Positions 34,045-44,782 are shown, counted from the stretch's first letter. The stretch is DNA of 64,000 bases from Cunninghamia lanceolata (GCA_027924645.1 BSBN01001199.1:372001-436000), one strand, 5' to 3'. Translations and numbers: made by a program. The notes: a model not told the origin generated them from the letters alone.

Positions 34045-34692
34045 TTTGGACCTTAAGCATAGTTTTTAGAATTCTTTAGTGTATGCACTGACATCTAATT
34101 CCGTCTGTCTCAGATTCTGTCTCTTCCTATGCAGCTATATTTCATAATCTTCTGGCATATATGTTTCTTTGATTTTAGCTACCATCCCCTTCCAAGTAGC
34201 TATGGGCTTCTTATCTTCTTTTGCTCTTTCAGTTTGCACAAATTTCCACCAGGTTAAGGCAGCTCCCTTGAGTCTGGATTTGGCCACCTTTACTTTCTAT
34301 GCCTCACTTACACCATCACATTCAAAGTGATTTTCAAGTCCTTCTATCCATTCCATGACTAAATCTGGGTCCATTTTCCCACTGAAAAGTGGTACTCCGT
34401 CCAATGTTTTACCACTCATTGCTTTCAAAGCTTTCAAGAAAGGTTCTTCTTCCATCTTAGGATTAGGTGTGAGCTCTTCATCTTCTATAGACACACCTTT
34501 TTCCTTGTTTACTTTATGCCTGACTTCTTCAGTCTTCTCCATCATTATATCCAGTTTACTATCCATTTCTGCCAATCTTTCCTGTAGGAGCCTATTCTCC
34601 TCTTCTTGATCCTCAACCTTCTTTGCCAATTCTGCATTAGTCACCATCTTCTTGGATGAATCTATAGACTCACTTGAACTTGGTGATAACAT
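34044..34692 (-). pseudogene. chromovirus gag N-terminal part
   Basis: The frame 34692-34297 starts about 45 bp after the primer site and has a Ser-rich head. A coiled coil follows (AELAKKVEDQEEENRLLQER, MDSKLDIMMEKTEEV), then FSGKMDPDLVMEWIEGLENHFE, the start of the retrotransposon gag domain. Between 34297 and 34044 the gag continues with several stops (the WWKFVQTERAKEDK-like stretch). It makes the nucleocapsid in intact relatives. Confidence 0.85.
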
Positions 34693-34738
34693 ACAGCTTC
34701 TTCTATTCCAACCTAGGAATAGCCCAAATCTTTAACTT

Positions 34739-34750
34739 GCTTTGATACCA
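34739..34750 (-). other. primer binding site of the chromovirus
   Basis: Minus strand TGGTATCAAAGC, three bases inside the 5' LTR. One mismatch from the tRNA-iMet type TGGTATCAGAGC. Position confirms orientation. Confidence 0.88.
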
Positions 34751-34753
34751 ATT

Positions 34754-36511
34754 TGATAGGGAGGGACTCTAGAATGTCAATTCTACCTATCTTGAATCAA
34801 TTCAAGACTCTAGACAACTCTAGCCTCTCTACCAATTCAAGTGCTCATGACATCTTTCTACACAAAAATGTCTGCTAAATTCCTCAACTCTTTGCAGAGA
34901 TGGAAAATTCTATCACTCTACTTGGTGTGGGACACATTTCTTGTCCTCACTGCTTCCAAGATACTGCCTCAAGGGCACATAACTTTTATGAGCCCGTTGT
35001 CCACCCTTCTCTCTCTGTTCAAGGGTCTTGACTGCTTCGTGCTCACTTTCTCCCTCTCTATTTTCCAGCCCTGTAAGTCTATTCTCCTACTTGTTTATCT
35101 AGCCGGACTCCTTACTGAGCTTGCCTAGAACAAGCATGCATTGCCTCTAGTCGACAATCCAACCATCCCACAAAAGAAAAACAAACAAAAGGCATGGCTC
35201 TATTTGATGGCCTCCATACTATACAGAGGATCTTAAGCGACATCAAGACAGCGTCATGGTTTGCAAAAGAGAACAAAATTGTAGAAAAAGAAACGACTAA
35301 TCTACCTCAGAATAACAAACTGAGAACTGTACAAAAATACAATACTGGTCGAACTACTGAATTGAATTTTTATTCAAAATTGTTCTTACATCAAAATGCT
35401 TCTCAAAATCAAAATCTTTCCCCCGTAACCCCTTACAGAGAGAATTCTACATCTTATAGTTATCACATGTCTGTTACAGGACGTTTCAGTTCTCAGACTG
35501 GTTTGTATTCTAACTGCCCTAGTTCAACTCTATGCTATCGTTCCATCGGTGTGACCACCCTCTATCGGTGAGTCTAAATCTTTATCAGCCAATAGTATAA
35601 GTTTGGCTGATGTTGCCTTTGACTTCATAGACTTCCGTCGCTCAGACTTACACCATCAGTGTAGCCTTCGGTCTATCTCCCGATGCACTAACTTACCCCG
35701 ATCACTTCCATTCGTTCTTGTCAGACCATACAGTGTCAAAACATGTATTCACTTTCCTACCGGTAAGATATCTCTATTTTCTCACCAAAATCAAACTTAC
35801 TTTCTTTATCGGCCTGACCTACCTTATCGGCCTTCCCACATTCTTTCTCCCTGATGACTTATCTCTCCCTAAGATCTTTATGCTCATCAGCCAAACTTAG
35901 TATTATCGGGCTCCTTTGGAAATATTACTCCGACACTTGTTATCACCCCGATTGTCTTTGACTCTCTTCCATCGGTCAGACCTTCCAACTTCTCCCCCCG
36001 ATGCTTCCTATCATTGTGACTTAGGCCGTCGGTGAAAGTTTCTCCTTGCCTTCTGATATGTAACCTCACACCGATGCCTTTGAATCTCTTAGACTTTCCA
36101 TCACCCAGACAATGTCTATCGCTCAGACTTTACACTTGTTCTTTGATATCACAACCTCACGCTGAAATCCACATACAACTTCTCCATCGGCAAGACTACC
36201 TCTATCGGCAGTGTCTCCATTTCTCTCGCCGACATGCCGATAACATCCCTATCGGTGAGACATTGCCTTCGGCCACATAAAAACTTCCTTCACCGATACA
36301 CCGATGAACTACCCATCGGTGACACTTGATGTTCATCACCCCGATCGGTGAGATCACTATTGTCGAATCAATGCAAACTTGGTCATCCTGATAGCCTTTC
36401 TCACACTGACATGCATGTTCCCGCTCTGTCCTATTTGAAAATTTACAACATCACACCAAAATGCAAAAAGAATATATACATGGGCTCCAAGCCTGTGGTG
36501 CTCCTGCGCCA
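34754..36511 (-). mobile_element. 5' LTR of the chromovirus
   Basis: 1758 bp, the same length as the 3' LTR, and followed by CCATT. The region 35540-36370 holds about 20 CCGAT/ATCGG motifs in 830 bp, although the surrounding DNA has few CpG. This copy has kept more of them than the other LTR. Confidence 0.92.
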
Positions 36512-37912
36512 CCATTTCTAGATGATTTTGCTTCTGATTTTGATGCCTTAGAGCTAGTGGCAGGTGCAGATCTCTTAGAGAGATCTGGTCTGGGAGGAAG
36601 ATTCTACCAGAGCACTTTCCTTTTCTGCCTCTTCCTTTTCTTTCTCTACCCTTTCCATCTTTTCTTTGTTGGCATCAAGTGCCTCTTTTGAGATGCCAAA
36701 GCTTTTGGCAATATTCTCTACTTTTTTTCTTACCTTTCTCTTCATCTCCGGTTGCCTTAACTCAACATATATCTTCACACTCAATTCTTCAAAGGTTCCA
36801 AACCTTTCTGCCTTGGGATCATTTGGTTGACTTAGCATGTGCTGAACATGCAGCTCTACAATTTTCTCATCCACCTCATACCCCATTGGCATGATCCACA
36901 CTGTTCTTGGTTCCACTGCCTCCATTAGGCATTGATCAGTCTCTACCATAAAACATACTGTGTCTTTATACTTTTCAACTAGAGATTGGAGAATTCTCTC
37001 TCTAGCTTGCATCATGTTCTGGAAGTTCTTGAAGAAACCCCAGAGAGCTGTGTTTTGTGCTTTGTCATCACCAAGTCCATGAAAATAGTCCTTGATTTGT
37101 ATGGCAACCAGTCTATCATTTTTCCACATCCAACCACTGGCTTTGGGAAACACATTCATGAAGTAAGAGAATAAGCACAATATTAACCCACGATACTTAA
37201 ATGAATTCTTTTTATTCTTCTTTATTCTCTGCAGATTCTCTAATAATTGATTCAAGAGAAGCTCACAAAGGTCATAGTCTATATTGTTTCTTAGCATTTC
37301 ATAGGCAGTGTAAATTACAATTTCGGGTACTAAATTTTCCCTCCTGGAATGATATATCTTGTAACCAACTATCATGGAGGCAAACTTGATATCCAGATTG
37401 GTGATATCTTCTATTTTCATTTCTCTTTTGTCAAACCTTGATCCAGTTTCTTCACTCACTACCTGGTTCTTGACTGACTTGAGAGCAGGTATCCTACCAG
37501 ATGAGTGTAATCTGGTAACTACCCTAATGGCATCTTTTGTGATCTTGAATGGTCCATTCAACCACATGAAGTTGTCATGTATTCTGCTCAAGACATACCG
37601 AACCCATTCTTCCTCAACAAAACAGGGGAAATGTATACACTGTGCAAAGTGCTTGTCTCGGAGGGCCTTGTATTGGGGTTTGAGCTCAAATGATTCATCT
37701 ATTAGTTGTTTGTGGTAGATATCCCTCAATTTGAATTCATCGAATTATTCAATGTTTGCATGAATATATGCCCTAACATCTTCAACATGCAAAACTCCAT
37801 GCAGAATGCTGGAAAATGCACCTAAAGGATCCACTTCTAGAGATTTGTATGGATGTTTCTTAAATTTGGGATGTGGTCTGTCAGAAATCTTTACAACATT
37901 CGGTGTAGCCAT
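36512..37912 (-). pseudogene. element A second ORF, N-terminal half (MATP protein)
   Basis: Starts MATPNVVKISDRPHPKFKKH at 37912. Element C has MATPLVIDITEKPRPKFKKH at its start (62195). One in-frame TAA follows ANIE at about 37745, then 384 open codons to 36575. Conserved blocks shared with C include FKITKDAIRVV, VEKYKDTVCFMV, DQCLMEAVEPR, IMPMGYEVDEKI and ERFGTFEELS. A frameshift near 36575 leads into the Lys-rich linker, where the chromovirus inserted. The protein is mostly helical in appearance and has no enzyme motif I recognise. Its layout vaguely resembles plant retrotransposon-borne unknown proteins. Confidence 0.8.
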
Positions 37913-38567
37913 CTTCGAAAGATTTGTAGAGAGAAATTTCAATAACAGAAAGTACCTTTTATGCTTCTAGGGTTCGTGGAGTGTATCAGATTGATTCGCT
38001 AGATGAATTGATTTCAACATATGATCTTTGAGGAATTTGAACAATTTATTGCAGAGATCCTTTTCTTTTCTTCTCGAGTTCGAATGTGTAAATGATGATC
38101 AACTAAGCCCTTTTATTTCCAAGAAAACCCTAATTTCACATTGCAATAAGTGCACAACTTAAGTTATTTTGGTTGCTCTGTTCTCCTTGTTCAGAGAGGG
38201 AGAAACTTATCCAGATGATTGTGATGCACTTAGAATTAATGTGAGAGATGAATCATAATGTCTACCTTTTCCTCAGATCATCCCATTAGTCCGCAAATCA
38301 AGATGTTTTCAATTTTTAGAATCATACCAGAACAAACTTTGAAAAACCTATTTTTACTAGAGGACTATTAAACTAGATCAATCTGGAAGAATTAGACTCT
38401 TCAAATTTCCTTGTGGATCTTCCAAATCTTAACCAAGGCTTATTTAGATGTTTCTTTGAAAATCCTTTAATCCACAACCTTTCATGTGCCAATTTCAGGC
38501 ACCAGTTAACTGGATGGGGAAAAAAAATATTTTTCCTTGTGTCTCCCCCTGAGCCAGAGCTCATTTT
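37913..38567. other. element A spacer between ORF1 and second ORF
   Basis: Non-coding. Its notable feature is an internal purine tract (AGGGGGAG on the minus strand, 38543-38550). It sits inside a 20-bp motif that is 19/20 identical to the same place in element C (62598-62617). No other structure was recognised. Confidence 0.6.
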
Positions 38568-39748
38568 TTAATTTTCGGAAGGAATATCAGCACCAGATTC
38601 TGGTGCGGATCCATCCCCTACATTTTTTGTACTTTTCTTTACCCAAATTTTGTTCATCTCACTTTGAACTTCATCCGCATTCACTTTTCCTTTTCCTTTG
38701 TCTTGATTCTGATTATGATGCACTGGACCCCTTTTGTCATGATTCTTGCTTCTACAGAGTTTGGCAATATGACTGGATCTATTGCAATTGTAGCAAACAA
38801 CATTTCTTTGCATATTTGATTGATATTCTCTTGATCTACATTGATTAGCCATATGTCCCATTCTATTGCATGCAAAGCATCTACCATTGAATGAATTGCT
38901 CATTTGCATATATCTACACTCATGGGATTTGTGACCATACATTTTGTAATTGAAACACTGTCCGGAGAAGGATGTAATAGTCTGATTCATTGTTCTTCTA
39001 CATTGATATGCTTTATGACCAAAGTTATTGCAGTTGTGGCATTATCCATTGAAAGATGGATATCTTTGAGCATTTGGTTGCCTTACTGGAGGTCTTCTAG
39101 GCCTATTTCTTAGATTTTTTGATCTAGAGTTCTTCTGACCAGATCTAGAGCTTTCACCTTTTTCATACCCCAAGCCACGCTTGTCATCTACCCTCTTTTG
39201 GCTTTCAAGAAGAACTTCAAGTTGAGCAGAGCTTATTTTGAATTTCTCTTTATATTCATTTGATGTTTGAAGATCCCTTTTGAGAGTGTCAATCTAATTC
39301 TCAAGTTGTTCTTCATTTTCTTTAGCTTCTTCAAGATCAGATTCTAGATGCCTAATTTTTCTGTCCATATTGTGCCAGTCTTCAGACTTCTCCTTGAGAG
39401 ATTGTCTTAGGTTGTCCTCAATTTTTCTTTTCTCTTCAATTTTTTGGGTGAATTTCATAACTCCTGATTCCATTTCATGTCTTACCGTAATGATCTTTTT
39501 TGATAGCTTTTCACATAACTTGGTTTTCTCCTTCAGATCTTCATTTGTATCATTTGCTTCACCTTGACTTGCCAATTGTTGAAGTAGATGCTTTCTCTTT
39601 TTCATAGAGAGACTTAGTTTCCCTTTTAGTTCATTTATGAAATCATCAGCCTATTTGAATCTTTCCTTCAATTCATTGATTTCAGAATTAGATTGCTCAA
39701 GATCATCTAGAGCAGAATGAAGTTGTCCCTCATACCATACATATCCAT
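38568..39748 (-). pseudogene. element A ORF1: coiled coil plus four zinc knuckles (gag-like)
   Basis: Begins with MDMYG at 39748 (a one-base shift follows). The first 200 residues are heptad-rich (CEKLSKKI, RHEMESGVMKFTQKIEEKRK, HLESDLEEAKENEEQLEN). A linker RVDDKRGLGYEKGESSRS leads to four knuckles: CHNCNNFGHKAYQC, CFNYKMYGHKSHEC (second Cys is Tyr), CFACNRMGHMANQC and CYNCNRSSHIAKLC. It ends APESGADIPSEN. Knuckles of the form C-x2-C-x4-H-x4-C bind nucleic acid in Gag. A TAA before the first knuckle and another stop near 39295 break the frame. The length of about 394 codons equals ORF1 of element C. Confidence 0.85.
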
Positions 39749-39799
39749 TTAAATTTCCAAATCTTCCTCAAGCTGTTAGGCTCTATTTGGAGGAACTTG

Positions 39800-39811
39800 G
39801 CTCTGATACCA
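39800..39811 (-). other. primer binding site of element A
   Basis: Minus strand TGGTATCAGAGC, two bases inside the LTR end: an exact match to the common plant tRNA-iMet primer site. This sets the element's orientation. Confidence 0.92.
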
Positions 39812-39813
39812 AT

Positions 39814-40916
39814 TGTTGATAACTGAGAGGGGGGGTGAATCAGATATCTTAAATATTTGACTTCCAGTCCTTTTTAATTAGTGTAGAATCAGATTATTCA
39901 ACCATACATAACAATGAAAGTAGAAATAACTTCAATACACATGACACAATGATTTTGATGTGGAAAACCCGGTTAAGGGAAAAACCATGGGGTGATTAAC
40001 CCAAGATTTTATTCTCTGTTAAAAGAATAGGATAGTACAAAATGGCACTTGCCAGTTAGGGCTCACTGCCCGAGCACACTACTCACAAGAGGTTGACTGC
40101 CTACAAGAGACTCACTGTCTACAAGATACAAGAAGGTAACACTTTACTTGAACTGATGAGAAGCATCTATACATGTAGAGGTTCAGTTCCAGTTAGGCAC
40201 AATAAACTGATCTGCTACACTTCATTCTTACTCTCCTTAGGAGCTATTGTCCTGTTACATTCTAGACCTATCTTACTACCTTCACACTGCTCTTCTACTT
40301 TTCTTCACATAACAACACATAACACACACACCTTCACATCTAAATCCATCTGGTATATATATCTGCACAAGTGATTTCAACACCTTTCTAGTCGGCATCT
40401 GGAATAGTCAATAATTTCTCAAACTCTGGTCTGTCGGCTGAATCCTTGCATACCAAGTAATGCGGATCAAGGATATGCTTGTAGAAGTCATCAATCATGT
40501 CGACCAATCATGAATGATACTTCAAGAAACTTATTCACCAACAATATCTCATTCGGATTTAGGTCTGATGCTCTGCCAGTCAGTTCTTCCTCTGTCTACT
40601 CTACCAAACAGGAGCCTGACACTTAAGTGCTCATATCTTTTCACTCTTCTATTACCGGAGGCTAAATCCTTGGAATCTATTAGTCAAGGTATTCCTCTTG
40701 ACTTTCCCAAATCTGCACTTTACTAAGATACTTCCTCTGAGAGATCCAAACCTGACTGTCGGACCTTGCTGACTGCTCTATTCTTGCTTACCGGACCACA
40801 ACACTTCTTCAATCTGACTTTCGGTAAAGACACATCATGTCCTGTAGATGTGTGGGATAAACTTTGTTTCCATCAATGATAACATTCATGAATCCTTATA
40901 GTGTCTCTTTCCAACA
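39814..40916 (-). mobile_element. 5' LTR of element A
   Basis: 1103 bp from TGTTGGAAAGAGACACTATA (minus strand start) to GTTATCAACA. By eye about 29 substitutions and two indels separate it from the 3' LTR over 480 bp. It contains short internal repeats of the CTCACTGCCTACAAGA kind (40063-40125) and a TATA-like tract also present in element C. Confidence 0.9.
40354..40362 (-). promoter_or_regulatory. candidate TATA box in the element A 5' LTR
   Basis: ATATATATA in the minus strand, flanked on the plus strand by AAATCCATC. Element C has the same tract with the same flank at 58074-58082. Both lie about 555 bp from the LTR start, a conserved distance that suggests the U3 promoter. Confidence 0.5.
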
Positions 40917-40921
40917 GAACT
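40917..40921. other. target-site duplication GAACT, right copy (element A)
   Basis: Second copy of GAACT directly after the CCAACA end of element A. The outer gypsy LTR resumes at 40922 with CATAACCGGAGCTC, matching 51990 onwards. Confidence 0.9.
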
Positions 40922-41412
40922 CATAACCGGAGCTCTAACAAGTCTTTTCCAATTTTGCATGTTCTTATCAGAGATCAGGAGCAAGGACAGAAAGCATCCT
41001 CAAAGACCGAAAACACTAAAAGGAAATGATGGCTATGATCCTTCTCTCTTCTATCCTTAGATGCATAATATGTTTCTTATATTTTCACTTGTTCAGGTAT
41101 TCCCATGGCTTGTGTGGGACATTTGATCTATCATTCCTTCATTCAATGCAATGTTTATTTCTTTTGATGTATTTCATTTATAAAACAAATAATCATTGTA
41201 GTGAAATGAAATAACTTATCTCTTATGCACCTTTCTGCAAATGAATGATAATAAAAAATTCTTCTCTTTTGTTGAACAACTGAACTGCAATATCACTGAA
41301 TCATTCCAACTATGCAAATAACTTATAGTAGAAAATGTTAAAACCTTCACTCTAAAAATAAATTTGCTATACCAGCACTACCAATTTGAGGTGTAAGTAA
41401 AAATGGTAACAT
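40922..41412 (-). mobile_element. 3' LTR of the outer gypsy, second part
   Basis: Continues the LTR interrupted at 26050 and ends TGGTAACA, the same end as the right LTR (52378). It carries about 105 bp near 41155-41260 that the right LTR lacks, which accounts for the length difference between the two LTRs. Confidence 0.9.
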
Positions 41413-41792
41413 TTCTGATGACTTTTGCTTTATGCTTGCCTGCTAAACATCAGGACTAGTTACCTTGAATATCTATTGGGCATTGAGTCATACTCTGTTC
41501 ATCTCAAACTTAGAAAACACTGAAACTCAGCACTTTAACCTGTCCAAACAAACCAAACTAAAAAATGAACTAGAAGGCCCTGGTGGCCAGAAAACCTGTG
41601 CAGAAGCACTTAGGTAAATAAAATTACTGAAAGTAAATGTGCATGAAGCACTTATTAACTGCAACACTACTTTACTATGATACAAGGTAGTACTTATCTT
41701 CAGAGGCAATGTTTGAGGTGGATCCCATTAACTGGGATAGACAACACGTCTCCACTTAACATGGATAGCTAAACTGCATTGTTTTCTTTGCA
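41413..41792. other. outer gypsy region between integrase and 3' LTR
   Basis: No gene. A polypurine tract should lie directly against 41412, but the sequence there is only weakly purine-rich on the minus strand (GCAAAAGTCATCAGAAA), so it is diverged or displaced. Confidence 0.5.
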
Positions 41793-42896
41793 CTATGTGA
41801 TTATGTAAGGCCCATCCCAAATTGCATCAAACTTGGAATGCTTTCTAGGTTCGCTTCTCAGTTCATTCTGCTTGAAAACTAAATCACCAACAATGAAGCT
41901 TCTTGGTCTTGCTCTCTTATCAAAGGAATTCTTCATTTGAGCTTGATGGATCTCAAGCTTCATCAAGGCTTCCTTTTTGGTCCCTTCTAATTCCATAAGC
42001 TGAGCTAGCCTTACCACTAAAGGTTGTTCCTCTAGTAGCTCAAGTTCTCTAATGAAGGTCAAAGTTGGTAATTCTAATGAAATAGCTAGTCTAGCCTCCC
42101 TACCATAAGTAAGTACATATGGAGAACAACCAATAGCTCTCTTGGGTGTAATTCTATTAGCCCAAAGAGCTAACTTCAACTTCTCATGCCATGTCCTCTG
42201 GTTGTCTTCAACAATCTTTTTGATGATCCTTATCAGATTTTTATTGGTGGATTCTACCTGTCCATTACCCTGTGGGTAATAGTTAGAAGAAGTATTCAAA
42301 AAGATGTTATTTTTAATAGACCAATCTGAAATCCTTAAACCAGTAAAAGCCAAACCATTGTTAGAGATAATGGAATCTGGTGTACCAAATCTTGATACCA
42401 AATCCTAATAGAAATTTAAAACAATATATTCATTTGCTTCTTTCAAAGCAACAACCTCAATCCACTTGGTAAAATAGTCTATAGTAGTCAAAATCTACTT
42501 GTGGCATGCACTTGAAGGCAAGTTTATTGGTCCTATGAAATCAAGACCCCATTTTGCAAATGGCTATTCAACTTTGGTAGGATGCAGAGGTAAGGCTACA
42601 AGCCTTTGCTTACATGCAAATAATGAGCATTTTTCACATCCTCTTACCCAAGAAAATGCATCTTTAAACAAATCAAGCCAGTAATAACTAGCCTGCATAA
42701 TCTTCAAGGAAGTTGTTCTTGCAGCAAAATGACCTCCTGAAGGCCCATTATGAAACTCTTCTAACAGTCTATCAACTTTATCTGGTTCAATGCATCTCAA
42801 AAATACACCATTAAAGTCTTTCCTATACAGAATACCACCAATGATAGCATAAGGAGTAGCTTGTAACCTAAAATATCTTCTTCCTGCTCTATCCAA
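41793..42896 (-). pseudogene. outer gypsy integrase
   Basis: The zinc region (42896-42564) has EFHNGPSGGHFAARTT and CEKC, the HHCC module. The core begins WGLDFIGPI (first Asp) and runs through FTKWIEVVALKEANEYIV. The second catalytic site reads IISNNGLAF where SDNG is expected, so Asp is changed to Asn. The Glu is kept in GNGQVESTNK. The C-terminal part has RPRSFIVGDLVFK and DGPYIIT. Stops near 42560 and 42405 break the frame. With the Asp lost, this copy could not integrate. Confidence 0.88.
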
Positions 42897-42944
42897 ACCT
42901 TCAGGGCACTCACCAGTCTACAGATAGTGCATCATCTATTACAC

Positions 42945-43331
42945 CTAGATATTTGTAGAAGTTAGTAAAGCAGCTGGTACACTATTATTCAACATTATTT
43001 CTACATTTTCTTCACATTCTTGGCTATTCTCTTCATTTCCAGCAAGTTTCTCGCATAATCCCTTGCCCCTAATCATCTTAGTTACGTTAATCTCAACATC
43101 GAATTCCATAACCTTGGTTATCCAACTAGCCCTTTTATCATTTATATCTCTGTTAAGTAAAAAACTCTTAACAGTTGGGTGGGCAACCATCAAATGAATT
43201 ATGTTATTGGACAGCATATGTCTAAACTTCTTGAGGCTTCTTACAACAACAAAAACATGTTTCTCAACAAAAGAATACTTTACCTCACAATCATGTAGTA
43301 CTTGGCTAAAAAATGCCACTGGTTGCTCCAA
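42945..43331 (-). pseudogene. outer gypsy RNase H (gypsy type)
   Basis: Frame of 128 codons: PVAFFSQVLHDCEVKYSFVE, RSLKKFRHMLSNN, VKSFLLNRDINDKRASWITK and MEFDVEIN. This is the RNase H that normally follows RT in gypsy pol, with SFVEKHVFVVVRSLKKFRH in the place of the catalytic Glu helix. The first Asp region lies upstream in another frame. Confidence 0.8.
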
Positions 43332-43457
43332 ACCTTTATCATTTTGCTAACATAACATGGCTGAGATGGTATCAGTACCTCAAAAAGCATATAAAATAAA
43401 ATCCCTCTCATAATTAGGATTAATGAGGGTAGGGGCAGCTGCGAGAGCTTCCTTGAT

Positions 43458-44350
43458 CTACTCGAAGATTCTCTTTCCTTCCTTAGTCCAACTAAATGGC
43501 GCATTCTTCTTTAGCATGGCAGTGAGGGGTTGTAACAAAGCTACAATGTTTGGAATAAATCTCCTCACAAAATTAATTCTACCAAGAAATCTCTGTAAGC
43601 CTTTCTTATGTGCAGGCAGTAGTAAATCTAAAATTGTAGACACTCTTTCAGGGTCAATAGAAATATCCTGCTTTGAAACAATATGGCCAAGGATTTTACC
43701 TTCATGAACTAAAAATATGCACTTTTGGGGGTTCAAAGAAACTCCAAATTCTTTGCATCTCTAAAAAATCTGCTTCAAGTGGTCAAAATGATCATTAGAA
43801 TCTTTTGAAAAAATTGTTATATCATCTAAATAGACCAATACTATTTTATTCATAAGGCCATATTCATTGCCCTTTGAAAGGTTGCCCCTGCATTGGACAA
43901 ATCGAATGGCATCTTCTGATAGGCCATGGTACCCCACTTAGTTGTAAATGCAATTTTATATTATTCTTCCTCCTTGACCAAAATATGGTTATAGCCTGAG
44001 TATCCATCTAGCAAAGAAAATCTGTCAGAACTAGAAATAGTTTGTAATATTTGTTCCATAGAAGGAAGAGGATAGTGATCTTTTAATGAAGCTTGATTTG
44101 GATCACAGAAATCGATACAAAATCAAATTTCCCCATTCTTCTTTCTGATTGGTACCAAGTTGGAGACCCAGGATGTATGTTTTATTGGGAATATTATGCT
44201 ACTCTCAATGAACTTGTTTAGTTCATCTTTCATTAGACGCTCAAGTTTTGGGTTAAGGGGTCTTTGCTTCTACATGACAGGCTTGGCATTAGGCTCTAAT
44301 TCAATGGTATATTGGGCCAAATCAAGATCAAATCCCCTTAAATCCTAATA
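43458..44350 (-). pseudogene. outer gypsy reverse transcriptase
   Basis: Minus-strand reading gives VPIRKKNGEI, then DPNQASLKDHYPLPSMEQ, SSSDRFSLLDGYSGYNHI (first catalytic Asp region) and KIVLVYLDDITIFSKDSND with YLDD at about 43830-43842. The 43736-43458 frame then has CIFLVHEGKILGHIVS and LQRFLGRINFVRRFIPN. These motifs fit the Tat/Athila type of gypsy RT. Stops and at least two shifts occur, for example before FCIDF at about 44130. Confidence 0.85.
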
Positions 44351-44782
44351 CTCCCATGCAAAAACATTAGAAAACTCTTGACATAACTGAATAAAAGTCT
44401 GTTGTTATATTTTAGTACATACCTTTCCCAACTTCAACAGTTTATCTTTGAATATCTCCACTACCTCATAATGCTCCTGCTTCACAGTCATGCTGCACTT
44501 ATTTTTTTTGAACTGATCATCTGAATTAAACACTGATTTTGGTGTCACTAGTCCCTTGCACAACTTGTTAGATCTCAGCTACATAATCTGATTATCAAAT
44601 TTCTACTAGTACTTATGTTGATTATCAGCTGCAAATTCAACTTCTACACTCAAAAAACTCAATATTTGCTCATTGCTATCAAAGACTTGCCAAGAAACAC
44701 TATTGTCAGGCATAGATGGTCTAACAATGACTTTGACATATGGTTGTACCTGTATGTTATGAATTTGATCTAGAATCTCAAA

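Larger units (their letters stand above)
28305..36511 (-). mobile_element. Ty3/gypsy chromovirus, nested in element A
   Basis: A complete element of 8207 bp in minus orientation. Two LTRs of 1758 bp (36511-34754 and 30062-28305) flank an interior with gag, protease, RT, RNase H, integrase and a C-terminal chromodomain. The 5-bp duplication CCATT is intact. In the first 390 bp the LTRs differ at about 10 sites, mostly transitions, so it is the youngest layer of the nest. Frameshifts and stops in gag, RNase H, integrase and chromodomain make this copy inactive. The chromodomain places it among chromoviruses; I do not assign the clade. Confidence 0.93.
26051..40916 (-). mobile_element. element A: gag-plus-giant-ORF LTR element without polymerase, nested
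   Basis: Minus-oriented. It has a 5' LTR at 40916-39814, a primer site TGGTATCAGAGC, ORF1 (39748-38568), a second long frame (37912-36512, resuming at 28304-26638), and a truncated 3' LTR (26536-26051). GAACT flanks it on both sides. Without the chromovirus inside, it is about 6.65 kb. The only RT or integrase motifs within it belong to the nested chromovirus. The same ORFs in the same order occur in element C (57530 to the window end). It is therefore a non-autonomous family comparable in principle to the TR-GAG class, with a second ORF I cannot identify. Confidence 0.85.

Noticed and set aside
37374..37718. 114-codon plus-strand frame
   Set aside because: Exact antisense of the conserved MATP protein frame; no motif of its own.
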